Source of the DNA: Polytrichum commune
Lineage: Eukaryota; Streptophyta; Polytrichopsida; Polytrichales; Polytrichaceae
NCBI GenBank assembly: GCA_950295325.1
Contig: OX485808.1
Span: 17,874,527-17,938,526, forward strand
Reading direction: 5' to 3'
Length of the DNA stretch: 64,000 nucleotides
Below are positions 34,678-46,098 of this stretch, piece by piece (position 1 is the stretch's first letter; each line of letters starts with the position of its first letter). Position numbers and translations under genes: made by a program. Below the pieces are notes generated by a model. It saw nothing but the letters and a program-made list of their open reading frames with translations. It was not told the DNA's origin and did no database searches.

Positions 34678-36975
34678 TCAGGCCCTTGAACGCCTTGAAT
34701 CCTGAGCCTGCAAAATCCCAATAGACTCGCTAGGAGCGGTGGAAATGTGGTCAGCGGTGAGTCCTTTTCGCTCCACTGTTAAGTTTACATGGCGGTATCT
34801 GAACCACTGATGGAGTTTATGGGCCTGCGGAAATCCCTCTGCCCAATTATTAATGTACAGAACCGCTGACGGAATCATGTGAAGAGATCTAGCGGGCACA
34901 ACCGATTGCATGACTTCAGAACTGAATGTAGTATACACATGATGACGTCTCTGGAAGTACTTGATGTATTCGTTGCAGATCGTGTCTTCCGGGTTTACAT
35001 AAAGATGAGGAACGTAGCCGATTTGAACCAGCTTCTGGGAGTCTCTTTTCATGTTCTCTGCGTTGGACGACTTGGCGATTTGGCTACCCTTCCTTGACAA
35101 TGTTCCCAATATATTCGCAGATACACTATTCACCCTATCAGTACCTGCCCTTACGTTTAAGATGTTTTTCATGCCAAGAGTGTCGAGCAGTCTATTCCCT
35201 GTATCGCCCACACCGTTGAGGACACCCCGCATTGCTTTACTTGCCAGTCTACCAACGGTCAAGTAGGGGGGATTGAAGAGGTGGGGGTTGATCACAACAC
35301 CGTGATCAATCGCAAGGGAACGAGTAGCAATAAGGGCGAATTCAGCTCCCAGCGAGTGCCCAGCAACCCCTATATTGCTAGGGTATATATCGCGAGGGCT
35401 GTACATACGAGTGATTGCCAGCAACAAACGCGTCACAGGCAACGCATCCTTTTCATGCAAGACCTCAAAAGCAACCTTGATGTCGCTCTTTAGGTCCTCA
35501 AAACGAGAGCGTATTGTACCTCGGATAGCGAACAAATACTTAGGCAGTTCCACACGTATGAACCGATCCGGTGTGCCTTCAACTCTCATCCAAACTTGCT
35601 GGGGAGCCTGCACCGAATTGCACAAAAAAATCAGTCCGCATGGCACCCTTAAGAATCCTTGAACCAAAAACAATTAGCCGCTGCAAGGTAGGCTTCGGAC
35701 GTAGAGAGTGACATGCAAACAGATTAGAGTGAGTAAATAACTGCAGTTTAAAACAAGGAAGACTGATATTCTAGGCTTCAAGGAACAGGGAGGAACTGCA
35801 TTTTGAACAGTGCAAGAGATTTGTTTTTCAAGGGTCGTTTACACTGGGGTGATGGTGGATCTGGGGTTGTCACTGGCCGTGGTTATAATTTACTTTCAAA
35901 CTTCTTTTGTTCTACTTAAAAGATGGTAAATTCCACAACCTCCTTTTACCCTCATCAACCCCACTACTCCGGATGCCTAAAACCTTTCGGGAGTAGTTAA
36001 AATTTTCCATTTTGTTGAAAATTAAAATTTCCCATTTTGTGTTCGTGCTCATCTGGCACCACTAGGAAGCATCAAGACTAAGGTCCCGGGAGAAAGTTGA
36101 GGAAGGGAAGGGCCACATACATTCCCACCCGAACTTGACCATGTAGATTGACGTCGGACACGTTCCCATTCCAACCTCGAAATCTCAACAGAAACGAGGT
36201 CGGCCTCGGTAAACCCCTCCAACCCTAATAAAAAGCCATCTATTGTCATCCACTATTGAGATTTTGAGGCTGGGGTTGAGGTTGTGGAATTATAGATGAT
36301 AGCACGCCTACGCGTATGAAACATCGTGACCAGTGCTCATAACCTGAGGATTGGTAGGAGGAACGGGGGGGAGCAGGAAGAGGATGACAGTTCGGCCGTC
36401 GCCGTGAAAGCTTGATCCTCTACAATGCAAGCGTGGACCTACAGGCTGCTTTTGGTGCGATTTGGCTCGAGAGTGGTGCGATATACCAAACGATGGGCCA
36501 TCCTAATACCATTGCACAACACAAAATGGAATTTTAAAAAAAAAATCAGAGGAATAATGCAACTTCCAGGTACCTGACAGTCTGGTCTTTTGAAGAGCAC
36601 AACGCGGACACATTGATCTTCAGATTGGCCACGATCACCAACACTACGGCGGTCGTCATCCACCTCCTTGTATGCCCCAGCAAGGATGTCAAATCCAACA
36701 ACCTCGTAACCCCAATACCCCCAATGGTCCTCGATCTTTTCAAGATATTGAACCCCCTCTTGCTTACAATTCTTGTAAATCCCTGCGACGATACACGACA
36801 GGACCTGCGAAAGCTCTCCTTCCTTCTTAAATGCAATGTACTCGTCTTCGTCATGAATGCGCTGGACAGTCTGCCTATCGTTCCGATTCCTTCTCCGGTA
36901 TTTGTCAAACTGTGCACTTGTTCCCCCGAAACCTGTCCACAAAGCTGCGGTGGTCATGATAATGGTTGTCAACAA
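34678..36975 (-). CDS. Alpha/beta-hydrolase, At4g10955-type (lipase class 3-like)
   Basis: Two minus-strand exons: 36975-36574 and 35607-34678. The donor is TGTCAG|GTACCT, the acceptor is CGGTGCAG|GCTCC, and the phase is 0. The spliced protein is about 443 residues. It has the nucleophile elbow GVAGHSLGAEFAL (G-x-S-x-G), an earlier FAIRGTI oxyanion-type segment, HLFNPPYLT, YVPHLYVNPEDTICNEYI and a C-terminal AHKLHQWFR. All of these occur in this order in plant proteins annotated GDSL esterase/lipase At4g10955-like. Exon 1 supplies the AGIYK... and RVVLFKRPDC parts of the N-terminal region. Substrate and location are unknown, and no signal peptide or membrane span is evident. The start is uncertain, as the ATG at 36975 may follow another exon. 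No frameshift or stop is seen, so the gene looks functional. Confidence 0.85.
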
Positions 36976-37019
36976 CTAGATCAAGTTCCACACGAGATTT
37001 GTGATGTTTCTGCAGTGAA

Positions 37020-37130
37020 CATGCACTTGGACAATGTCCAATGTCGTCGAATTGAGCTCACTGTCAATGTCCTATGTGCAATGCTGCAAGCTCAATTCGA
37101 CAATTTGAATGTCCGAATGTCGAATGTCAA
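37020..37130. repeat. Small inverted repeat upstream of the lipase gene
   Basis: TCGAATTGAGCT near 37050 and AGCTCAATTCGA near 37090, embedded in several repeats of a gtccaatgtc / gtccgaatgtcgaatgtc phrase. It lies just upstream of the proposed lipase start and could be promoter or 5' leader sequence. Confidence 0.4.
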
Positions 37131-37441
37131 ATGAAAGCTGAATTTGACAGTTTCATTCAAACCTCAGCAACAGACCAGAAGATCGCCCTCAAAAGATCGG
37201 TAAGTAGGATCGTGGTAATTGGGGCAGTGTCGTGGGAGATGTTGGACATATATAGTCAGTAGAGATGCTAGTGTTTCCAAGTCCAACCATTGACTTTTTG
37301 GTTGCTCTTTAATGATTTGAGCCGGTATATTTCATAAATGCCAATAGAATGATCGGTACACTAGGGGTGAATTCCCATGTGGGCCCCTTGCCCTTATCAA
37401 ATGTAGAGGGAATCTGCTGATGAAGGGTTCCTACGTGTCAA

Positions 37442-37660
37442 CTACACTAAATATGATATTTAGTGTAACTTATTATTTGGAATTACGCAATGCTATATTT
37501 ATTTATTGTATATATTTTATCAAAAAATGTTAAATTGATAGTTTGGACATTATAGAGCATTGACAACTTTAGTTGGTAAAATATTATTTCAATAGTGAAA
37601 AGATATAGCACCATGTAAATCCAACTAGTAAGTCACACTAAATATTATATTTGTTGTAGC
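37442..37660. mobile_element. Palindromic-end MITE (219 bp)
   Basis: The left end is CTACACTAAATATGATATTT. The right end read inward is GCTACAACAAATATAATATT. The interior matches the copy at 48418-48644 in order: gaattacgcaatgctat, ttattgtata, gacattatagagc, aactagtaagtcac. No clear target duplication. Confidence 0.6.
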
Positions 37661-38100
37661 TACTCCCGTCTTCTTCAAACCCGGGCTTACCTATCAAACT
37701 CCTCCTCCCGGTTAGCAAGGATGGAGTCCTCTTGACTCTTCAACCACAAGCGAAGCTAAGTGGGTGAGGCGGAGTTTCTTTTGAACCCTAAAGGCGGAGC
37801 TCTTGCAATCTTCTAATTGTATGTTAGTTTCTTCTGATGCCAAAATTGCAGATTGTAGCGACGTGATATTACAAAACAGGAACATAATTTTTTGGCAAAG
37901 TTACACAGCTCCTTTACGAATCATGCAACTTGGGCTTGAGGTTAGAAGTGGTAACGTGAGGATTAAGTGATTGTAGGAGAAGCTTAGATTTAGCCGAGAT
38001 AGAACTTAAATTAATATTTGGCTTAGGATTGGAGCTAGTCGGGAATTATAATGTTAGCCCAGGTGACCTAGGCATGCTTGTGAAATGGTTTGAGCTCAAG
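37661..38100. other. No gene recognised
   Basis: Unremarkable sequence between the MITE and the GC-rich island. Confidence 0.3.
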
Positions 38101-39620
38101 CCGCAAGGGAAGTCCAGGGTTTAAGAGTTCAAAGTGGGAGAACTTACTGTCCATTTTAGGAGGGCTTGGGGGTTTTTAGATAAGCTTAGCTTCGGTGCAG
38201 AGGAAGGGTGCGGAGAGCAACAACATCCGTGTGGATGCGGCGGCCAAGGATCTGGGGGAAGGAGCGAGACAGGGAGATGGGGCAGGCCGCTGCTAAGGGT
38301 GGTCACCGATGGGAAGAAGGGGAAGAAAATGCTAGCTACCGAGGAACAGGGTGGTTGGATTCGATCCGAGGTTGTTTTTGGGAGAAGCAGAGATGAGTAT
38401 GTGAGGCCCAGAGGCTGAGGTGAACCGGCATTGCTACTGGAATTGGAAATTGCTGGGAGGAGCGATGCCGGGTAGAGTAGGCCCCCTAACATTACCCAAC
38501 CCAAATGTCTTAACTCCGGCGCGGAGTTCGATGCGGCTCCGATGCGGCTCCGGGGAGGTTCGGATGCCAGCTCCGGTGGGTCCATTTTTCTGGCCCTCCC
38601 CGTTTTGGCCCCTTGATGATTTTTTTTGGTTTTTTTTTGGCTAAATTTGGGTTCTACGGCCCCAAATTACCCTAGGAGGCCCCTTACGAGATCAAGTAAG
38701 GCCCCACCCAATTGAAAAAATAGGGGGCAATTTTTGCCCCAACCCACCCGAACCCACCGGAGCTGGCATCCGAACCTCCCCGGAGCCGCATCGAACTCCG
38801 CGCCGGAGTTAAGAGATTTGGGTTGGGTAATGTTATCCGAGTAGGCCTGGGAATTGCATGAAGGAAAAGAATCTGGGCAGCTGGATATCCATTATGGCCG
38901 GGAACCAACCTCCACAGATAGCAGGGGGTATACACAACCAGGAGCTACTGCGAATCTGGGACGAAGTCTGAATCGAGGGAAGAGACCTTGCGCCGAGGGA
39001 GCACCGCTGTGGCCATACTCTCAAGACTGGGTAGGATCATCAAGGAAATGCTACACTCTGTTTTTGTTTTTATTTGGTATCTGGCGGCTAAGGGGTCGGG
39101 AAAGAGGTGAATCCAAGGAGCTGCACTGGGTGGACGGGTCGAAATGTGGCTGGTGTCACTCAATCACGATTCAGGCCAGGAAGTAGTGATGCGGCAGAAG
39201 GAGATAAGTGTAGGAGTGGAAACCCAGGGGGCAGCAGGCTATTACCCCAGCACGGAGATCGTTTCGATCCACTTCGGAGCTTAAAAGGTGAATTCCATAT
39301 CTATGCGGCCAACTGTGAGCCGACTGAGGCAGCAACTAGTTGGTATAAGGGGCAGGGGAATATCAGGAATCACCTCGATAGACGGCAGATGGGCGAGCTC
39401 TGGGAGGGCAGGGCGAATCCTCCCCCGAGGGATTGAGGCAGGAGTCCTCCAGCTGCAGTCGGGACCGAATTGGGACTGTCTGGGGACAGGGGAGCGGGGA
39501 CAGTACAAGCGGAGGTTGAGCACTGCCTCTGTCACGAGGCAAGGGGTTGAGAAATTCGGATTAGTCACTGGACAGTAGGAATTTTGTAAGCTTATAAAGC
39601 TTCAGTAGCTCACAAACCTT
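38101..39620. other. GC-rich island of unknown origin
   Basis: Base composition rises sharply against the AT-rich surroundings, and open frames appear on both strands in parallel (up to 154 residues), which GC-richness alone explains. No reverse transcriptase, integrase, gag or cellular domain is recognisable. A TATAAAG phrase near 39594 sits at the right edge. It could be a non-coding retrotransposon relic or LTR, or foreign DNA. A foldback element interrupts it at 38484-38838. Confidence 0.4.
38484..38838. mobile_element. Foldback element with 9-bp target duplication (355 bp)
   Basis: Perfect 9-bp direct repeats GAGTAGGCC (38475-38483 and 38839-38847) flank inverted arms of about 90-100 bp. 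The left end reads CCCTAACATTACCCAACCCA and the right end read inward reads GGATAACATTACCCAACCCA. Deeper in the arms, CTTAACTCCGGCGCGGAGTT and GGGGAGGTTCGGATGCCAGC are mirrored. A 9-bp duplication with long inverted ends fits Mutator-like elements. Non-coding. Confidence 0.8.
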
Positions 39621-40960
39621 AGATTAGGGATTGGAGTGTTGTATTGCCATTAGGACTTAGTAGTTGAGTGTGGGTTGGTGTGTTAATGTGAACCCAAGCA
39701 ATTATCACACGCTTGTGGCTTAAACATAATAAAGCAAAGGTACAAAGTACCACTTCGTCACCCAAGGGGAGGGGGGTGCCCCCGGTTATGAAAAACTGAC
39801 ATTTAGAGTGGGTTGGGGGATCCCTCACCTGGACCACGACGCAATCAAAGGTGGGGGTGATCCTGTCTCACACACCTCCAGAAAGCTCGGCAATTAGCCG
39901 TTTTCTCTACAGAACTCCCGGACTCTGATAGAAATACTCTAGTAATCCCTTGGTACTTTGCATTGGAAATGAGACTTGGATTTGTACATTGTACTCTACA
40001 CCTCACACGGGCAAGTCCCAACTCTCATGTAAATTACATTTTAATGGCCTCTTGAAGCTCAAAAGTTGGGACTTTACCTCCAAATTGGGACTTGATCACA
40101 TGGATGGGACTTGGGACTTGGGACCCTGTGTGAACTAGCCCTCGGTTATAAGCCATCCATATATGTTGAATATGAATACATAGTTGTTCAAATGGGTGCA
40201 CTTTGACCCAAAACAAAACAAAACACAAAAAAAAAAAACTAGAACACAAAAACACAAAAAAGAGGATGCTTCAACATCTAACTTTGTTTTGGATCGAAAT
40301 AACCACAATGATATATGCAATCAAGTAAGCCCACATTAATGTATCAACTTTCTAGATAATTTTGTATACTTACTACAAGGGTAACAAATTACTATGATTG
40401 TTTTTATATTGTGGTTGCGAACAGATGAACCCAAAAAATTATAAGTCTTTGTGATATGATATTGACCCATGGTAATTTGTAGGGGTAAATAGGCAACCTA
40501 TTTGCAAATACAACCTCATTGCACATAATAGTGTACTTAGGGCCACTTCACACACGAGATTGAAACATCAACCTCCTTAACATCACTCCTTCTCCTATAT
40601 CCCGAAACCCTAGGGTCACTCCTTGTTCTCACTCCTTGTTATCACGTCCAACCCCCCCCCCCCAATATATTATGGATTTTGATATTGAAATAAACCACCA
40701 ATGATTTCAAACCACAAGCTTGCACGCATCACGTTATCATGATTGTAATTATTATCATCAATGCAATGTTGATTTTGTGTTATTCCATAATGTCACATTC
40801 TACACTAATTCTCTTTTTATCAAGTATCCATGTTAACATTTTAAAAACTCCTTAATATCACGTGCACTTTGGTTGCCACCAACACGATATTACGGAGTTA
40901 AGAGTGTATTCACCAAATAGTTTATATACATTTCATATGACAATGTCTTACAAGAAAATT

Positions 40961-41032
40961 GGGTATTTGGTCTAGTGGTATGATTCTTGCTTAGGGTGCA
41001 AGAGGTCGGGAGTTCAATTCTCCCAATACCCC
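40961..41032 (+). tRNA. tRNA-Pro (AGG), copy B
   Basis: 72 nt, identical to the gene at 25447-25518, with the same intact stems, anticodon AGG and internal promoter boxes. The flanks match copy A with a few changes, so it arose by the segmental duplication. Likely functional by structure. Confidence 0.95.
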
Positions 41033-41735
41033 AAGAAAGTGCAAGTGCTAAAGCAAACAATAATTATTGTATTACCTTTTTCTTTGTCTTTCTTCCTATT
41101 GGGCCCTCCATGTTATGTCAACGGATAGATTTTGTCTACTCTATGTTCCTCAAGCTTTGCATACATTGAATAGGCGATGGATGATTATCTAATCAATCCA
41201 ACTATTTCTTGCCATGTTTTACTTTACATCCGTAATAATGTAAATGGTGTGACCTACAATATGGCGTGAACAACCTTCCTTACATAATTAAGTCATGACT
41301 ATTTTCATTATTATTTTCAATATTCAAACTTTATATTAGGGGCTATGAGTATGAAGGTGGCACATGCACACATGCTTTTAGTGTAGGGTGCACCTTTTGG
41401 CACTTGACCCATAGCCAGGTATAAATGCATTGAGTGACCTTGCAACTACAATAAACACCAAAATACCTCATGGCACGTGGCTCAATATATTGCACATTGT
41501 TGACAACATTGGTGATGCATTGACAAGATATTTAACATTACTTGACTTCATATTATATCTTATTTCAAACACCAAGATTTCTTGTGGGATACACATCAAA
41601 TTTTGTGAGATATTATTAATGTTTTTTCTAGACTTATTAGAATCCACATAAGTTTCAAATGTAGAAGCTTAGAACTAGTGTGATCCATATTTTTTTGAAA
41701 CAAAGGGTGCACTACTTGCACTATGTTGCAAGGTG

Positions 41736-42386
41736 CACTAGTAGAAAATTATGTGAAAAAGAACCGCAGTCGTTTTTTCATTGCGGTTCTTTTGACAACC
41801 CTGATCTACACTCACTAAGAAACTCCATATTTTTCATTATTGTTTTGCAACTGCAATTTTAGGAAATTTGGGGCGTGTAATATACCACTGGAAAGGTATT
41901 TTCAAGACCTTGTCCAACGGTATATTACAAGCGCCCCAATTCCTAAAATTTCAGTTGGTAAACAAAAAAACAAAATCTTCAGTCGTTTAAAGACTGCAAA
42001 GCAGGCTGGTCAAAGAACCTCAATAGGAAAATGACTACGGTTCTTTTAGCATAGTATTTTACTACACTAACTAGGATATTTAGCGTTTGATTATATTTAA
42101 TGTTGTTACCACCCTACCTTGTTCAACACTAATTTTTAATATTTTAACAATCAGTGTTAGAAGATATGCTAGAAGATATGTTGGAATTCTCCTTTTATCA
42201 TTGTTTTCTCTTTTTTCATGTCCTTTCTAACCCTAAATTCAAACATGTAACTTTCACATATTACCATAGTTGATATTTAGCGTTTGAGTTTACATTTAAT
42301 GTTACTTACTTTCATAGAGTTATTGGTGTTTAGTGTATGCGTTTGTATTTAGTGTATCAAACACTAAATATCCTATTTAGTGTAGC
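41736..42386 (+). mobile_element. Composite CACTA-like element in copy B
   Basis: Counterpart of 26891-27542, starting CACTAGTAGAAAATTATGTG. The terminal GTAGTG is mutated here to GTAGCA. Small deletions and insertions relative to copy A (for example near 41995 and 42150) show independent drift. Confidence 0.6.
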
Positions 42387-42440
42387 AATGATAAGGGTAG
42401 ATTGCCAACGATTTGGTTGGTGAGCTTTAGTTGGAACCCT

Positions 42441-42921
42441 GGGGGCCTCTTTTTGACATACCACATACAAACTACTGTGAATGTAAAAAGGGCTATTCTT
42501 TGAGGCATTAGTATACATAAGATACATAGCTTGGGAGAAGTATTCTTTTTCTTTAATGTGTGTAAATAGGAAGGATACTGAGAATTTATATAAATGACAA
42601 CTTCAATGATGTTTGTTGTAGGGTTTATATTACTTTAAAGTTACATGGTGTGGAAACAAACATCTTCAATCAATTGGGAAGTGAAAATGGACAGTACATA
42701 TAAGAATGATCATTTTTTTCCAAAATTTATACTAGTATGTATTTGAGCCATTTATCACATTAACTTGAAACCTTGTGTAGAAATACATGAGTTTATTATC
42801 TAGCATATCACTAGTACATGTACCTTTGTTTTTGTTTATATATGACTTCTTGCATATAAGGGGTTTTATTTCATAGTACCCACGAATGTCATATATAATT
42901 CCAATGAAGAGTAAGTTACCC
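42441..42921 (+). mobile_element. GGGTGGACTC-family MITE, diverged copy in B
   Basis: Counterpart of 27596-28070 in copy A, with the same degraded ends and ordered interior phrases. Borders approximate. Confidence 0.5.
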
Positions 42922-43518
42922 ATAGAAATCTCTATACACATATTTGACGACTGATTTCATGGGTTCCATTAGATTGGGATCTGGAGAATTAGAGATCCCT
43001 ATGTTAATATAACTGTCTAATAGTGCTTTTTAATGTAGGGCTTCCATTTGAAATAATATTTTATGTGATGAATATAAGACACCCTAGATTTTTTTTTAAT
43101 CAATAATAAAAACTAGTAATGCCATGTACATTGTAACACCAATTATAAAAGAATATAGAAGAAAGAATGGACCATTGAGTGTGTCACCATTTGCAAACTT
43201 ATATCCCTTGCCCATGGTAAAGTGGCAATTAGAGCTTAGCAATGTTAAGAGATTGGCATAGTTCCACAATTTGTGTTGGCATACACAATGCAAATCATCG
43301 ATTAACAACAATACAATCCCCATTATGATAAAGTTTGTAGCATTCTAACAAAGTCTTCTAGCCTATTGTGATGAAGTCTTTGGGTATTTTTCATCTATTT
43401 AGGCTCAAGAAAACTAGCAAATTACAAATTAGGGCAAAACCGTGCATGTGGCATAACCTTGCCAACCATTGGCCCTTTCAATGGCAAAATAATTAGATGT
43501 ATAATGTAGTATATAGTA

Positions 43519-46098
43519 CTCAGGGAGGTGACTATCGGAATTTTAGAAACCACGTGAGATAAAACATAGGGTCAATTTAATTCGTTGAGGGTAAATTTTA
43601 TAACTTTGTTAGATCTACCATAGCATTGGAAATATGTCCCCTTCATGATTCTATGTAAAATAAGGTGGTGAATAAATCCTTCATTTTAGTAATTAGTAGA
43701 AAAAAATAGGGTCATAGATATTGGATCCCCCCAAATGTATGTAGTAGGATCAATAGAATAATATGGGTTTGACTACTTGGATGAATATTGTTTAAATTCT
43801 GTCCAAATTTGAACGAAATGCGTTAGTATGGAGGGAAATGTTGTGGATTTTATTTGGGGAAGGAATGTTGCGACTTCTCAACGGCCCTTGGGCTTGCTTA
43901 GGGTTTGGGCAAGCATAGTGGCGCGAAAGCGGTAGGTAAGACATATTTTGGAGCTTTCTTCTTTGCTCCATTGCATCCACACATGGTGTTTCACAAGCAC
44001 CGAAGATTTGGCTTGCTCCGCTCTCGTGAAGTAAGAGTCGATTTCAAACTCCACCTCTTTGATTTTTCTCCTTCCACTATCCATTTTTGACAACATACTA
44101 TTGATTTCCGACGCCCTCCTGAATGTGGAATGTGGAAAGATGAAGAGTTACAAGACCTGAGTGTGAGCGTAGAAAGATGAGATGTTGATGATTACATCAA
44201 TGTTTCATCTTCTACAGAGAGAATGTTGGGTCTTGGGATGGATTGTGGAGTGTATTTTATGCAGAGCAGTACGACAACTATCTCATCTACAGTTAAGTTG
44301 GTTGTTAAGAGGACTAGGGGAAGACCTTCCAAAAATTTGCAACCTACATGTGTCCTCAATGGAGTTGACCAAGGCACGGGGTGTATATGACGAGTTCAAA
44401 AAATGAAACGGAAGGTAGGTATAAGGAGGGGAAGTTGCAGGCATCCCATTGACCGTCTCAATCGGGAGGTGAACAAAGATAAATAAACAAGTATTGCCGG
44501 AACCGGTTTTATGGTCTATCTTAATTATATTAGAAAAGTCCCTGGACACTTCAAATTCAAATTTGACCACTCGGATTCTATTTGGGTTGATGTAGATAGC
44601 ATAATTTGCACAGTGGCTATGTCATTTGATGTAAAGAGGGATGTCTTTGAGCTTGATCCGGTTGATAAGACTTTCTTGAATGAGTTTGTTGAGAAATCTG
44701 CATGAAATTGATAGCGATGTAGAATATTGGTTGTGATCCTATACCCATACCACAAAATAACTATTTTTTTTCTTCTAGTGTACAAATTATGAATGATTGT
44801 TGTGGAAAATGTTTTCTAAGTTAGTAGGTGTTATTTAATCTATATGAAATTCTCTTGCTTCATTCAAAGATGTCATTTATTAATGAGCATTGGATGCTTG
44901 AAGTGATAAGCATGTATTCGTCTTTTCAAATGCATGAAGATGATGAGTTAACTCTCAATCCAAATTCGGAGGAAGTTAGGTACTATGTACTCCTAAATCT
45001 TAAATTTGCACATTTTCTTGTTATTTGGTCTTGAATAGATTTTTGAATGAGCATCTTCAATTCTCTAAATCTAAAACCTAGTTTTTAAACCATAAAATTA
45101 TGAGAATTACGGTTGGCTTGTGGTTCATTCTTCATCAGTTTTTGTTGTTGCTTTTACTTGTCTTGCTAGTAGTGTCCAATATGCCAACATTCTATTGATT
45201 GCCCTTTTGTTATAACAACCTTTTGTAGATGATCGATTGGTGTGCTACAACATTTGCCAACCTCAACATGGTAGACTCGGAGGATTGCGCTTTGCCTTGG
45301 AGGAAGACGTGTTGGAGTGGTTAGAGACTTTGAAGGTTGTCCGCTTCATGCCAAGAATTAGTTTTAGTTATTCGTCATCATTGGTGTTAAACCTCTCCAA
45401 TTTTTTTAGTCTTATCATGACATTATAGAGGATATTGACATGTACCTCAACATATATTGGAAGGTGCATAGTTTTATTCTAACCCTCCACATTGTAAATA
45501 TTTGGTACAAGGTTGAATGTATTTGTGAACACAATTAAAGTAAATATTTTCAATTTTTGTATTTAGCTTTCTTTCATTTAAATGCAATATTTTGTCTTGG
45601 AGCATGTAGTTGTGTAAATTTTCATAATTGATTGTATTTCTTGTTTTGTTCTATTCGCGTTTACAACTTGTTTATGTTAGCTTGTACATTTTGTTATCTC
45701 CATGTTTATTGGTAACCTTTTAACTAGTATCCAAGTGCTATTGGTTGTGTTTTGAATGAGACTTTGAATGGTTTAGCATTGGTATAACTAATTAAAACCG
45801 ATTGAATGACAAGATGGAAGGTATGGAATGTTTTGTTGCTAACATAGTCCATTTTGCAATGCTATAGTATTCCGTCCACTATTTGGTACTTGTACGATTT
45901 ATTAAAAAAAATATGATGCCAAAAAATAGCATATCTAAATAATTACAAATAAATATAGGGTGCTAAAAATACGGCAAAGTAGCTTTATATCTACAAATAG
46001 GGAGGAAAAAAATATTGAGAGGTGCATAAATATCCCCCCATAAAATACCCCATTATCGCACGTGGTTACAAAATGTAAGGGGGTGTGATCCCCCCGTG
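43519..46098 (+). mobile_element. Long G-family element with coding-like interior (2.58 kb)
   Basis: Perfect 8-bp duplications ATATAGTA (43511-43518 and 46099-46106) flank it. The left end is CTCAGGGAGGTGACTATCGG, then TTTTAGAAACCACGTGAGAT. The right end read inward is CACGGGGGGATCACACCCCC, then TTTGTAACCACGTGCGATAA and GGGGTATTTTATGGGG. The inner boxes match the short G-tract elements, so this is the longest member of that family. Unlike them it has open, splice-flanked segments inside (next entry). The homopolymer ends are short here (3-6 bases), perhaps the ancestral state. Confidence 0.75.
44100..45430 (+). pseudogene. Unassigned multi-exon coding remnant with AT-hook, inside the long G-family element
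   Basis: Coding-like segments in one direction. (1) About 44101-44390: CGMWKDEELQDLSVSVER, one TGA, then DVDDYINVSSSTERMLGLG and, further on, VVKRTRGRPSKN, an AT-hook-type DNA-binding motif. (2) 44511-44705: ends SFDVKRDVFELDPVDKTFLN, then a short tail. (3) About 44870-44980: HEDDELTLNPNSEEVR before a GTACTATG donor-like site. (4) About 45230-45360: after ttttgtag, GRLGGLRFALEEDVLEWLE. I do not recognise a transposase in it. The position inside the only long family member makes an element-encoded protein likely. The TGA and unclear joins suggest decay. Alternatively these are captured host exons. Confidence 0.35.

Larger units (their letters stand above)
39873..43516 (+). repeat. Segmental duplication, copy B
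   Basis: Direct-orientation copy of 24360-28660 without the hAT derivative. Its left border lies inside hAT right-end sequence (ggcaattagccgttttctct ... ggactctg), although no hAT body is present here. The right border is at atatag, directly at the 8-bp duplication of the element starting at 43519. Copy B therefore derives from a source that already had the hAT element next to the segment. Confidence 0.9.

Noticed and set aside
34678-35673. Treating the 331-codon frame as a complete single-exon lipase
   Set aside because: The first 22 codons lie upstream of a strong acceptor at 35608-35610, and the upstream exon at 36574-36975 supplies the family's N-terminal region in phase.
38121-39568. 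Many overlapping frames on both strands (up to 154 residues)
   Set aside because: GC-rich DNA has few stops by chance. Frames overlap on both strands and none has a domain or splice support.
44182-44406. 74-residue plus-strand frame as the product of the long G-family element
   Set aside because: The neighbouring frame over the same DNA has better protein character, including the AT-hook RGRPSK, and continues upstream across a single stop.
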